Part shown: positions 1-7,028 of the stretch, piece after piece
How the letters are laid out: the number at the start of each line of letters is the position of its first letter
How positions within the stretch are numbered: the first letter of the stretch is position 1
The notes under the pieces: generated by a model
The model's database searches: none
What the model was told of the DNA's origin: nothing
Seen by the model: only the letters and a program-made list of their open reading frames with translations
NCBI GenBank assembly: GCA_002709005.1
Contig: PAPH01000071.1
Coordinates: 1 to 59,360, forward strand
DNA from: Hyphomicrobiales bacterium
GTDB taxonomy: Bacteria; Pseudomonadota; Alphaproteobacteria; Rhizobiales; Rhizobiaceae
Direction: 5' to 3'
Length of the DNA stretch: 59,360 nucleotides
Position numbers and translations under genes: made by a program

Positions 1-282
1 GGGGTCATGCGCCACGGCTACAAGGGCGCCTTCGAGATGGCCGCTACCGTCGACTATCTCTTTGCCTTCGCCGCCACCACGGGTGCCGTGCGCGACCACC
101 ATTTCGAGGCGCTCTACCAAGCCTACCTCACCGACGCGCCAGTGCACGATTTCCTTGAGGAGAAGAACCCCGACGCGCTAAGGGAAATGGCCGAGCGCTT
201 CCTCGAGGCGATGGACCGGGGGCTCTGGACACCGAAATCAAATTCGGCGCGGTTCCAGCTTGAGGAGATGGCGGCCGCGTGA
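1..282 (+). CDS. cobN: Cobaltochelatase subunit CobN, C-terminal fragment
   Basis: The reading frame is open from the first base, so only about the last 93 residues of a protein of over 1,200 are present. The visible part (RHGYKGAFEMAATVDYLFAF and the following VRDHHFEALY) is the conserved CobN/BchH C-terminus. CobN is the large subunit of the ATP-dependent cobaltochelatase (CobN-CobS-CobT) that inserts cobalt into hydrogenobyrinic acid a,c-diamide late in the aerobic pathway. cobO lies about 670 bp downstream on the same strand, separated by vapBC. The body of the gene is off the window, so whether it is intact cannot be judged. It is odd beside a cluster carrying early-cobalt markers. Confidence 0.88.
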   Translation, partial: GVMRHGYKGAFEMAATVDYLFAFAATTGAVRDHHFEALYQAYLTDAPVHDFLEEKNPDALREMAERFLEAMDRGLWTPKSNSARFQLEEMAAA

Positions 283-284
283 GC

Positions 285-662
285 CTATTTGTTCGGGATA
301 TGGATGACCTTGTCGAGGGATCGAAAATGGCTGTCGCAGGTCACGAGTTCTGCGTCGAATTCCATCGCCGTCGCATAGACGATGGCGTCAGCCGTTGCCA
401 GTCCATGGGTGCGATGGATGCGTGCTGCGGCGAGCGCCCGTTCCGTGTCGAGCGGTGCGTCGACGCACTGGATGACGAAGGCGAGGAAGCGGTGTCGAAC
501 GGTGGTGTCCGCCTCGCGTTCGATCCATTTCACCACTTCGAGAACGACGATCGACGGCACGACGATTTCGGCCGGATTTTCCGGAAGTTCCGCAAGCAGA
601 CGGTCTGCAACGGGGCCGTCGGCAAGAATTTCGACCCAGACGGACGAATCGATCACGCGCAT
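285..662 (-). CDS. vapC: PIN-domain endoribonuclease toxin, VapC family
   Basis: A 125-residue PIN-domain protein of normal VapC length. The acidic residues that bind metal in PIN nucleases are visible: D5 in VIDSSVWVE, E42 in LEVVKW, D92 in ATADAIVYATA and D110 in LVTCDSHF. VapC toxins are Mg2+-dependent RNases, often cutting initiator tRNA or rRNA, and are held inactive by the VapB partner. Its ATG overlaps the stop of the upstream antitoxin gene by one base (TGATG), the usual toxin-antitoxin coupling. It lies against the transcription direction of cobN and cobO, which suggests insertion between them. The RNA target cannot be inferred. Confidence 0.88.
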   Translation of the reverse strand: MRVIDSSVWVEILADGPVADRLLAELPENPAEIVVPSIVVLEVVKWIEREADTTVRHRFLAFVIQCVDAPLDTERALAAARIHRTHGLATADAIVYATAMEFDAELVTCDSHFRSLDKVIHIPNK

Positions 663-874
663 CAGAAGCGGTCGTCCCGGTCGCGCACCGAGTCCCGATT
701 TGCGCCCTTGGCGAGGCCCTTCAACTCGGTCATGCTGGGAACAGGAACCAGGAGAAAGCCGCCGTCGCGCGGGACGAAGGCGAATTTTTGTCCGGGACGC
801 CAGTCTTCCTTTTCCCGTACGGCTTTCGGTACGGAAATCTGGAATTTGGAAGAAAGGGTAGCCGTATCGGTCAT
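662..874 (-). CDS. vapB: AbrB/SpoVT-fold antitoxin, VapB family
   Basis: A protein of about 70 residues with a swapped-hairpin AbrB-type DNA-binding N-terminus (SSKFQISVPKAVRE) and a charged C-terminal tail (RDSVRDRDDRF) of the kind that wraps the toxin active site. VapB antitoxins neutralise VapC and, as a complex, usually repress their own promoter. I chose the internal ATG at 874 because the residues before MTDTATLS do not belong to the fold; an upstream start at 889 would add five residues. The stop overlaps the vapC start. The promoter should lie in 875-949, the divergent gap shared with cobO. Confidence 0.82.
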   Translation of the reverse strand: MTDTATLSSKFQISVPKAVREKEDWRPGQKFAFVPRDGGFLLVPVPSMTELKGLAKGANRDSVRDRDDRF

Positions 875-949
875 CTTACGTCCTTCCATCGATCAGTTTG
901 TGTAAGAATATCGGCCGGCACCAATGATATTGCAAGTCAGGAAACGCTC

Positions 950-1564
950 ATGACCAAGACCGACGATTTTGCCCGCCACGCGGAGAAGATGGCCAAGAAG
1001 AAGGCCGCGCGCGAGAAGATCATGTCGACCAAGACCGGCGAAAAGGGGCTCGTCATCGTCCATACCGGCAAGGGCAAGGGGAAGTCGACCGCGGCCTTCG
1101 GTATGATCTTCCGCCACATCGCGCACGGGCGGAAATGCGCCGTCGTGCAGTTCATCAAGGGCGGCATGGCGACCGGTGAGCGCAACCTCATCGAGGAGCG
1201 CTTCTCCGACGTCTGCGAGTTCCACACGCTGGGCGAGGGGTTCACCTGGGAAACCCAAGACAAGGCGCGCGACATCGCCATGGCCCGGAGCGCCTGGGAG
1301 AAAGCCAAGGAGCTTATCCGCGACGAGACGAACACCATGGTGCTGCTCGACGAGATCAATATCGCGCTGCGCTACGAATACATCGATATCGCCGATGTCG
1401 TGGCCTTTCTCGAGGCGGAAAAGCCCGAAATGACCCATGTCGTGCTCACCGGCCGCAACGCGGCCGAGGAGCTGATCGAATTCGCCGATCTGGTCACCGA
1501 GATGGAGATGATCAAGCATCCCTTCCGCTCGGGCATCAAGGCGCAGATCGGCGTGGAGTACTAA
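950..1564 (+). CDS. cobO: Cob(I)yrinic acid a,c-diamide adenosyltransferase
   Basis: A CobO/BtuR-type corrinoid adenosyltransferase of 204 residues, the normal length. It transfers the 5'-deoxyadenosyl group from ATP to the cobalt(I) corrinoid. The P-loop HTGKGKGKST lies near residues 38-47 after a basic N-terminal helix, and VLLDEIN is the Walker-B-like segment. The start is the ATG at 950; an in-frame upstream extension to 788 runs through vapB and has no family similarity. It follows cobN on the same strand, as in many alphaproteobacterial cob loci, but vapBC on the opposite strand now separates them, so it probably has its own promoter in the short gap at 890-949. Confidence 0.93.
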   Translation: MTKTDDFARHAEKMAKKKAAREKIMSTKTGEKGLVIVHTGKGKGKSTAAFGMIFRHIAHGRKCAVVQFIKGGMATGERNLIEERFSDVCEFHTLGEGFTWETQDKARDIAMARSAWEKAKELIRDETNTMVLLDEINIALRYEYIDIADVVAFLEAEKPEMTHVVLTGRNAAEELIEFADLVTEMEMIKHPFRSGIKAQIGVEY

Positions 1565-1573
1565 GTCCCGCTC

Positions 1574-2947
1574 TTAAAGCACCAGTTCGTTGTCGGTTCT
1601 CTCACTCGTTTCGTCCACGGTGGCGAGAGCGATGCCGAAGGTGAGAAAGCCGAGCCGTCCGGCGATCATGAGCACGACGATGACGACCTTGCCGAGGTAA
1701 CTGAGGTCGCCCGTCACTCCCATCGAAAGGCCGACCGTGCCCATGGCTGAAATTGCTTCGAAGACCACCTGTTCGAAAGGCGCCTGCGGCTCGGTGAGCA
1801 TCAGCATGAACAACGCCACGAGCAGCAGTCCGAAGAAATAGGCGAGGGCCGCGCCGGCGGTCTGGACGCGGGCCGGCTTCACCCGCCGGTGGAAGAAGTG
1901 GACATGGCGCCGGCCTCTGAGCGTCGAGCGCACCAGCCCCAGCAGGACGGCGAAGCTGGTGGTCTTCAGGCCGCCGCCGGTGCCCGCCGGCGAGGCGCCG
2001 ATCGCCATCAGGAACAACAGAATAACCAGCGAGGCATGTGTCAACGAGCCGATCGGGTAGGTGTCGAAGCCGACTGTGGTGGAGGCCGTCATCGTCTGGA
2101 AGAAGGCCGTCATCAGCCGCTCGCCCGGCGGCAGCGCATCGATGCCGGGCTCGGCGATGAAGAGCAGCGCTGTACCGGCGACGAGGAAGACAAGCGTCAT
2201 CCGGGCGATCACCTTGCTGGTAAAGCCGAGCTTCCTCTTGCGGCCCGTCATCGTGCGCCAGGTGTCGCCGATGACGATGAAGCCCATGGCGCCGAGAAGG
2301 CTGAGGGCAGAAATGGTGAGGTTCACCGGCACGTCGGCGCGGAAGTCCTCGAAACTGTTCGGGAACAGGCTGAACCCCGCCGTACAGAAAGCCGAGACCG
2401 AGTGGAAAAGCGCGCTCCAGAGCGGCTCCTCCACGCCCCGGCCTGCGAAGAGCTCATAGAGCACCAGCATGCCGATGAGCTCGCTGATGAGGGTAAAGAG
2501 GACGACAGATCGCAGGAAGGCGGCGATGTTGATGTCGGCGGGCAGGCTGAAGGCGGCGCGTGCCGTGTTCTGGCGCAAGGGGCCGAGATTGTGCGCGAGC
2601 GCCAGCACCGCGAAGGAGCCGATCGTCATGTAGCCGAGGCCGCCGAGCTGGATCAGCAGCAGAAGTACGGCCTCGCCGAAGAAGGTGTAGCTCGTCCCCG
2701 GATCGACCGAGACGAGGCCGGTTGTCGAGACGGCCGAGGTCGCCATGAAGAGGTTGTCGATAGCGGAGACCGGGTGGAGTTGCGCGACCGGTAGCGACAG
2801 GAGCGCCCAGCCGACGAGGATGTAGGACAGATAGCCTGCGAGAAGAAGGCGGGCCGGGTTGGCATGGCGAAGCGCGAAACGGCTGCCGGCCAGGGTACGA
2901 AGCGCCGAACGGCGCATGCCGGCAACGGCCGGCGAGTGCATTTCCAT
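1574..2947 (-). CDS. TrkH/KtrB-family potassium transporter subunit
   Basis: A 457-residue polytopic membrane protein of the TrkH/KtrB/HKT superfamily, which passes K+ (often with Na+) across the inner membrane. The pore repeats each carry a short filter segment; readable examples are SAVSTTGLVSVDPG near residue 80 and TASTTVGFDT and SAMGTVGLSMGV further on. Its length matches KtrB-type subunits, shorter than many TrkH. I start it at the ATG at 2947, behind AAGGGGG, rather than at an in-frame codon 27 bases upstream. No cytoplasmic TrkA/KtrA regulator lies next to it. It converges with cobO, the two stops being only nine bases apart. Confidence 0.85.
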   Translation of the reverse strand: MEMHSPAVAGMRRSALRTLAGSRFALRHANPARLLLAGYLSYILVGWALLSLPVAQLHPVSAIDNLFMATSAVSTTGLVSVDPGTSYTFFGEAVLLLLIQLGGLGYMTIGSFAVLALAHNLGPLRQNTARAAFSLPADINIAAFLRSVVLFTLISELIGMLVLYELFAGRGVEEPLWSALFHSVSAFCTAGFSLFPNSFEDFRADVPVNLTISALSLLGAMGFIVIGDTWRTMTGRKRKLGFTSKVIARMTLVFLVAGTALLFIAEPGIDALPPGERLMTAFFQTMTASTTVGFDTYPIGSLTHASLVILLFLMAIGASPAGTGGGLKTTSFAVLLGLVRSTLRGRRHVHFFHRRVKPARVQTAGAALAYFFGLLLVALFMLMLTEPQAPFEQVVFEAISAMGTVGLSMGVTGDLSYLGKVVIVVLMIAGRLGFLTFGIALATVDETSERTDNELVL

Positions 2948-3031
2948 GATGGAACCCCCTTGAAAATGACCCAAGGAAACGGCCGGGAGCGATCCGGGTT
3001 CCGCTGCGGCGCAAGTAGTTTCTCGCGGCGG

Positions 3032-3817
3032 CTAGAAACCCAGCCAGATCCGGATCGGGTGAGCAGGGTCGGACATGAGTTTGACGGCGAGCGCGGCGCA
3101 GGTGATGACAAGCAGCGGCTTGATGATGCGCGATCCGCTTCTCATCGCCAGCCGCGAACCGACCTGTGCCCCGAGAAACTGTGCGACGCCCATCATCAGC
3201 CCGATCTTCCAGGCGATGACGCCGACCGAGGCGAAGACCGCGAAGGCGCCGACATTGGAAGCGAAGTTCAGCAGCTTGGTATGGGCGGTCGCCTTCAGCA
3301 TCCCGTAGCCGGCGAGCGACACGAAACCGAGCATGAAGAAGGATCCGGTCCCAGGGCCGAAGAGCCCGTCATAAAATCCGATCAGCGGCACGAGCGTCGC
3401 GGAGAAGAGGAAGGGGGAGAGACGCCGCGCGCGGTCGATGTCGCCCATGTTGGGCTTGAGCGCGAAATAGAGTGCGATGGCGATCAGCAGGAAGGGCAGG
3501 ACCGCGCCGAAGAGTTCGCCGGGCACATAGGTGGCGGCGAGCGCGCCGACGGCTGCTCCGAGTGCGGAGAGCAGTGCTGCGCCCCCTTGCGTCCTGAGGT
3601 CGACATGGCCGCCACGGGCATAGGCGATCGTCGCGGAAGCCGAGCCGAAGAGGCCCTGAAGCTTGTTGGTGCCGAGGGCGGCGACCGGGGGAAAGCCCGC
3701 GATCAGAAGCGCCGGAATGGTGATCAGCCCACCGCCGCCGGCGATCGAATCAACGAAGCCGGCAGCAAAAGCGGCGAGGATCAGCGCCAGTAGAAAATAG
3801 GTCGGGATATCTTGCAT
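3032..3817 (-). CDS. TSUP-family anion exporter (TauE/SafE type)
   Basis: A 261-residue membrane protein of the TauE/SafE (TSUP) family, which moves sulfite, sulfoacetate or related organosulfur anions across the inner membrane. The family signature is clear: an N-terminal AAGFVDSIAGGGGLITIPAL, then LGTNKLQGLFGSASA, and a matching second half (FYDGLFGPGTGSFFMLGF, HTKLLNFASNVGA). Start: the ATG at 3817 (MQDIPTYFLL); the 21-residue in-frame extension is not membrane-like. It lies 84 bp upstream of the potassium transporter on the same strand. The sequence does not show which anion it carries. Confidence 0.88.
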   Translation of the reverse strand: MQDIPTYFLLALILAAFAAGFVDSIAGGGGLITIPALLIAGFPPVAALGTNKLQGLFGSASATIAYARGGHVDLRTQGGAALLSALGAAVGALAATYVPGELFGAVLPFLLIAIALYFALKPNMGDIDRARRLSPFLFSATLVPLIGFYDGLFGPGTGSFFMLGFVSLAGYGMLKATAHTKLLNFASNVGAFAVFASVGVIAWKIGLMMGVAQFLGAQVGSRLAMRSGSRIIKPLLVITCAALAVKLMSDPAHPIRIWLGF

Positions 3818-3965
3818 GGCCGGGTATCGTTCCGAAAGGCGAGTTTTTTTGCCTGAAAGCGCGAACAGGGCTTCTTGCACATCCCGTGAGGCTGGACAAT
3901 CCGGCGAACAACCTTACGCTGCGTAGGCGAAGAATCACATACCAGAAGGCCGGGGGGCTCGTCTG

Positions 3966-4385
3966 ATGCTGGTAGGGACACTTCCAGAAATTCTGTGGCG
4001 GAAGGCTGTGGTTTCGCGCGGCCTGCGGAAGCTGTCGGACGATCCGCCGGCAATGGCGCAGATCCTGCTTCTGTTCCGGCTTGTACTGGTGGACGGTATC
4101 GTCGGCGAGCGCGAGCTGGAGGCGTTCGAGACGATTTGCATCCGCGAGTTCGGCATTCAGCCGCATGAACTACCGTCATTGCACGATCTGCTCGAATCGC
4201 CGAAAGGCCAGGCGGCGGAGACGCAGTTGTTTTTCCTGCTGCGCAAGCTCGATATGACGGCGCGTTGCCGGATGATGGCATTGATGCAAGAACTGGCAGA
4301 TGCCAACGACGAAGATACCGACCAGGCGATCCGGCTGGTCACGATGACGGCGCGGCTGCTTGAGCCGCTCCCTGAGGAGACATGA
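3966..4385 (+). CDS. TerB-domain protein (first of an adjacent pair)
   Basis: A 139-residue all-helical soluble protein resembling the TerB fold: RLVLVDGIVGERELEAFETIC matches the segment in which TerB carries acidic metal ligands. TerB domains occur in tellurite-resistance operons and as stand-alone sensors or scaffolds near the membrane; no other ter gene is present. The gene begins 148 bp from the divergent TSUP gene, and its stop lies 7 bp before the start of the next TerB-like gene, so the two probably form one operon. Molecular function is unknown. This copy is the more diverged of the two. Confidence 0.7.
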   Translation: MLVGTLPEILWRKAVVSRGLRKLSDDPPAMAQILLLFRLVLVDGIVGERELEAFETICIREFGIQPHELPSLHDLLESPKGQAAETQLFFLLRKLDMTARCRMMALMQELADANDEDTDQAIRLVTMTARLLEPLPEET

Positions 4386-4392
4386 GACGTCG

Positions 4393-4809
4393 ATGAGCGA
4401 GAGTGGTTTCGGCAAGCTGGCTTCCCAGCTGGGCGCGTTGATTTCGGAAAAATCGTCGGTCGAGAAGGTCGCCGACAATCCCGCCCTGATGGCGGAATTG
4501 TTGCTTCTCGTCCGCATGAGTTTCGCCGACGGGTCGGTCAATCCCCCGGAGGCGGCCGCCTTCAAGTCGCTTCTGGGCCGTGAGTTGGGCCTGGACGCCG
4601 ACGATGCGCACGACGTTCTGCAGTTTATCGACGATTTCGGCTATGAGACGAGTTCCGCGCAGGCCGCCGAGATGCTCGCCGGACTGCCGGATGCGCGCAA
4701 GCGCGAGGTGATGGCGCACCTGGCGGAAATGGCGCGCGCGGACGGATCTGTGACCGAAGCCGAGAAGACGCTGTTTCACGCCACCGCGAAGCGTCTCGGC
4801 CTCGAATAG
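4393..4809 (+). CDS. TerB-domain protein (second of the pair)
   Basis: A 138-residue protein with a clear TerB-like domain: two helical half-repeats each carry an acidic motif, MSFADGSVNPPEAAAF near residue 37 and MARADGSVTEAEKTLF near residue 117. In the TerB fold such Asp/Glu groups bind metal. I start it at the ATG at 4393 (MSESGFGKL), just after the stop of the first TerB gene; a frame open from 4360 would overlap that gene. The two proteins share the pattern of an acidic DG motif in a helical repeat, which suggests an old duplication and perhaps a heteromer. Function unknown. Confidence 0.78.
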   Translation: MSESGFGKLASQLGALISEKSSVEKVADNPALMAELLLLVRMSFADGSVNPPEAAAFKSLLGRELGLDADDAHDVLQFIDDFGYETSSAQAAEMLAGLPDARKREVMAHLAEMARADGSVTEAEKTLFHATAKRLGLE

Positions 4810-5175
4810 ATTTGCTTTCCACAAGGCTTTCGCCCTGGATGGCGGGAATGGGATGGCACGCGGCGCATTCGCCGTTTGACGCCTCATCATCGCTTGCCTA
4901 ATGTCCGTCCTCATGTGCGACGGCGCCTGACGACAGGCTGAGAGATATCCCGGTGCGGCCGACTTATTCCAAGGGCCAAGTCCGGGGCTGTCCGGTTCGG
5001 TTTCCCGGTCTGCGGAAGTGTTTTCTGCGGACGGGTCCGGCGTTGCGTACGTTGAAAACGACGCCCGACGGGGAAGCGGACATGCGGATGAACGCCGTTC
5101 TTCACCTACGCATCCTTTTCGTCGGGGCCGAGGAAACCCGAACGCGCGCAATCGCGCGCCTGAAGGAAGCATGAG
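4810..5175. other. 366-bp leader region upstream of the cobalamin cluster
   Basis: No confident gene. It should hold the promoter for the cbiX-cobM operon. I looked for a cobalamin riboswitch: neither the GCCACTG core nor a B12 box (AGYCAGGAnACC) can be read. A GGCTGAGAGA at 4936-4945 recalls one arm of a thiamine riboswitch, but the other conserved parts are absent. A frame from 4953 to 5174 could encode 73 residues ending just before cbiX; its composition gives no reason to call it a gene. A purine-rich GAAGGAAG at 5163-5170 is the cbiX ribosome site. Confidence 0.5.
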
Positions 5176-6390
5176 ATGACAAAGACGGGAATCATGGTCT
5201 GCGGCCATGGCAGCCGCAACCAGAACGCAGCCCGCGAATTCGCCACTGTCGCCGAGGGCCTGCGTGCCCGCTACCCTGACATGCCGGTGGAATACGGCTA
5301 CCTCGAATTCTGCAATCCGGTGATTGCCGACGGTCTCGACCGGCTGCGCGCTGTCGGCGTCGAGCGGGTTCTCGCGGTTCCCGGCATGCTGTTTGCCGCC
5401 GGTCACGCCAAAAATGACATTCCGAGCGTTCTCAACACCTATCAGGCGCAGAACCCCGGCATGAGGATCGACTATGGCCGCGAGCTCGGAATCGATCTGA
5501 AGATGATCCGCGCCGCCGGAGAGCGCATTCAGGAGGCGCTCGACGCCGCCAACCGCGAGAGTGGCGATGTGCCGATCCACGACACCATGCTGATGGTCGT
5601 CGGACGCGGCTCCTCCGATCCCGACGCCAATTCCAACGTCTCCAAGGTCATGCGCATGCTCTGGGAAGGCTTCGGTTTCGGCTGGGGCGAGACCTGCTAT
5701 TCGGGCGTCACCTTTCCTCTCGTCGGCCCGGGGCTCAAGCATGCGGCCAAGCTCGGCTACAAGCGGATCATCGTCTTCCCGTACTTCCTGTTCACCGGGG
5801 TGCTGGTCAAGCGCATCTACGCGCAGACCGACGAGGTGGCGGCGAACCATCCCGAAATCCAGTTCATCAAGGCGCCTTATCTCAACGACCATCCGCTGGT
5901 GCTGGACACCTTCCAGGACAGGGTGAAGGAGATCGTCGAGGGGCAGGCGCTGATGAACTGCCAGATGTGCAAGTACCGCGAACAGGTGCTGGGCTTCGAG
6001 GCGGAAGTCGGCCTGCCGCAGGAAAGCCATCACCATCACGTCGAAGGCATCGGCGGGGGCCTGGAAAACTGCCCCTGCGGCGGCGACTGCGACGCCTCCT
6101 GCCGCGACGAGGATTTTTGCCGCAAGCACGGTCTTCCCTGGACGCCTGTGCACAGCCATGCCGAGCCGGGGCCGCTGGAACCGGTCCACGCTCACGGGCA
6201 TCATCACCATCACGACGATCACGATGGGCATCACCATCACCATCATGACGACCACGGCCATCACCATCATCATGACCATGACCACGATCATTCGCATGGC
6301 CACGACCACGGGCATGATCATCACCACCATCCCTATCCCCATGCGGACCATCCGCACGGGCCGAAATCGATGGAAAAGCCGAAAACGTGA
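5176..6390 (+). CDS. cbiX: Sirohydrochlorin cobaltochelatase, long CbiX with Cys cluster and His tail
   Basis: A 404-residue CbiX of the long class, with two chelatase half-domains (about 1-125 and 130-255). It inserts Co2+ into sirohydrochlorin, the first committed step of early-cobalt cobalamin synthesis. Likely catalytic histidines are H11 (VCGHGSRN) and H77 (FAAGHAKND). MNCQMC at 260-265 matches the MxCxxC associated with a redox cofactor in CbiX(L). Beyond it lies a second cysteine group (CPC-x3-C-x3-C-x5-C, about 299-315), then a tail from about 330 to 396 dominated by His and Asp, probably a cobalt store. It opens the operon; the stop overlaps the GTG of cobH. Confidence 0.94.
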   Translation: MTKTGIMVCGHGSRNQNAAREFATVAEGLRARYPDMPVEYGYLEFCNPVIADGLDRLRAVGVERVLAVPGMLFAAGHAKNDIPSVLNTYQAQNPGMRIDYGRELGIDLKMIRAAGERIQEALDAANRESGDVPIHDTMLMVVGRGSSDPDANSNVSKVMRMLWEGFGFGWGETCYSGVTFPLVGPGLKHAAKLGYKRIIVFPYFLFTGVLVKRIYAQTDEVAANHPEIQFIKAPYLNDHPLVLDTFQDRVKEIVEGQALMNCQMCKYREQVLGFEAEVGLPQESHHHHVEGIGGGLENCPCGGDCDASCRDEDFCRKHGLPWTPVHSHAEPGPLEPVHAHGHHHHHDDHDGHHHHHHDDHGHHHHHDHDHDHSHGHDHGHDHHHHPYPHADHPHGPKSMEKPKT

Positions 6391-7028
6391 CGATTGCCGG
6401 CTACATCACCGATCCGGCGGAGATCTATCGCCAATCCTTCGCCACCATCCGGGCGGAAGCGGATCTCACACGCTTCGACGCGTCGACGGCTCAGGTTGTG
6501 GTGCGGATGATTCATGCCTGCGGGATGACCGATCTCGCCGGTGATATCGTCGTCTCTCCGGATTTTGCCTCGGCGGGACAGGCCGCTCTCCAGAGGGGCG
6601 GGGCGGTGATCTGCGATGTCGAGATGGTGCGCCAAGGCGTGATCAAGCGGCTTCTTCCTGCGGACAATTCCCTCATCTGCACGCTGTCCGACCCTGAGGT
6701 GGCGCAGCGTGCCAAAGAGCTCGGGACAACGCGGTCGGCGGCGCAGGTCGATCTCTGGGGCGGGTATCTGGAAAATTCGATTGTGGTCATCGGCAACGCG
6801 CCGACCGCGCTCTTCCGGCTGCTCGAGCGGATCGACGAGGGGGCGCCGAAGCCGGCCGCGATCATCGGCGCACCCGTCGGCTTCGTCGGTGCTGCGGAAT
6901 CGAAGGCCGCTCTCATTGCCGATCCGCGCGGTGTGCCTTTCATCGCGGTCAGGGGACGGCGGGGCGGATCGGCGATCGCCGCCGCGGCCCTCAACGCACT
7001 TGCGGCGGGGCTGGAAGGGCATGGCTGA
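6387..7028 (+). CDS. cobH: Precorrin-8X / cobalt-precorrin-8 methylmutase
   Basis: A 213-residue CobH/CbiC that moves the C11 methyl group to C12, producing hydrogenobyrinate or cobyrinate. The catalytic histidine is H43 in VRMIHACGM, at the position expected from characterised CobH. Other family segments are VICDVEMVRQG and VIGNAPTALFRLLE. The start codon is GTG at 6387, overlapping the cbiX stop by four bases (GTGA), so translation is probably coupled. Its own stop overlaps the start of cobL. The sequence alone does not show whether it acts on metal-free or cobalt substrate; the company of CbiX, CbiD and CbiG favours the cobalt form. Confidence 0.95.
   Translation: MTIAGYITDPAEIYRQSFATIRAEADLTRFDASTAQVVVRMIHACGMTDLAGDIVVSPDFASAGQAALQRGGAVICDVEMVRQGVIKRLLPADNSLICTLSDPEVAQRAKELGTTRSAAQVDLWGGYLENSIVVIGNAPTALFRLLERIDEGAPKPAAIIGAPVGFVGAAESKAALIADPRGVPFIAVRGRRGGSAIAAAALNALAAGLEGHG

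Noticed and set aside
934..949. AAGTCAGGAAACGCTC before cobO as a B12 box
   Set aside because: It shares AGTCAGGA with the box but lacks the ACCTGCC end, and the short gap after vapB leaves no space for the rest of a cobalamin riboswitch.
4936..4945. GGCTGAGAGA as part of a thiamine pyrophosphate riboswitch
   Set aside because: Only one arm motif is present; the ACCTGATCTGGATAATGCC part is missing and the neighbouring genes have no link to thiamine.
4810..5175. Cobalamin riboswitch upstream of cbiX
   Set aside because: The place is right, but I find neither the GCCACTG core nor a B12 box in the 366 bases. A covariance-model search would settle it; a significant hit would overturn this rejection.
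6190..6350. CAT/CAC-rich repeats as a tandem-repeat or CRISPR-like array
   Set aside because: They encode the His-rich tail of CbiX in frame, with irregular units and no spacers.
4339..6357. A 672-residue reading frame on the reverse strand
   Set aside because: It mirrors TerB and CbiX codons, beginning with Met/Val-rich sequence produced by the antisense of the His tail; GC-rich genomes routinely give such shadows.
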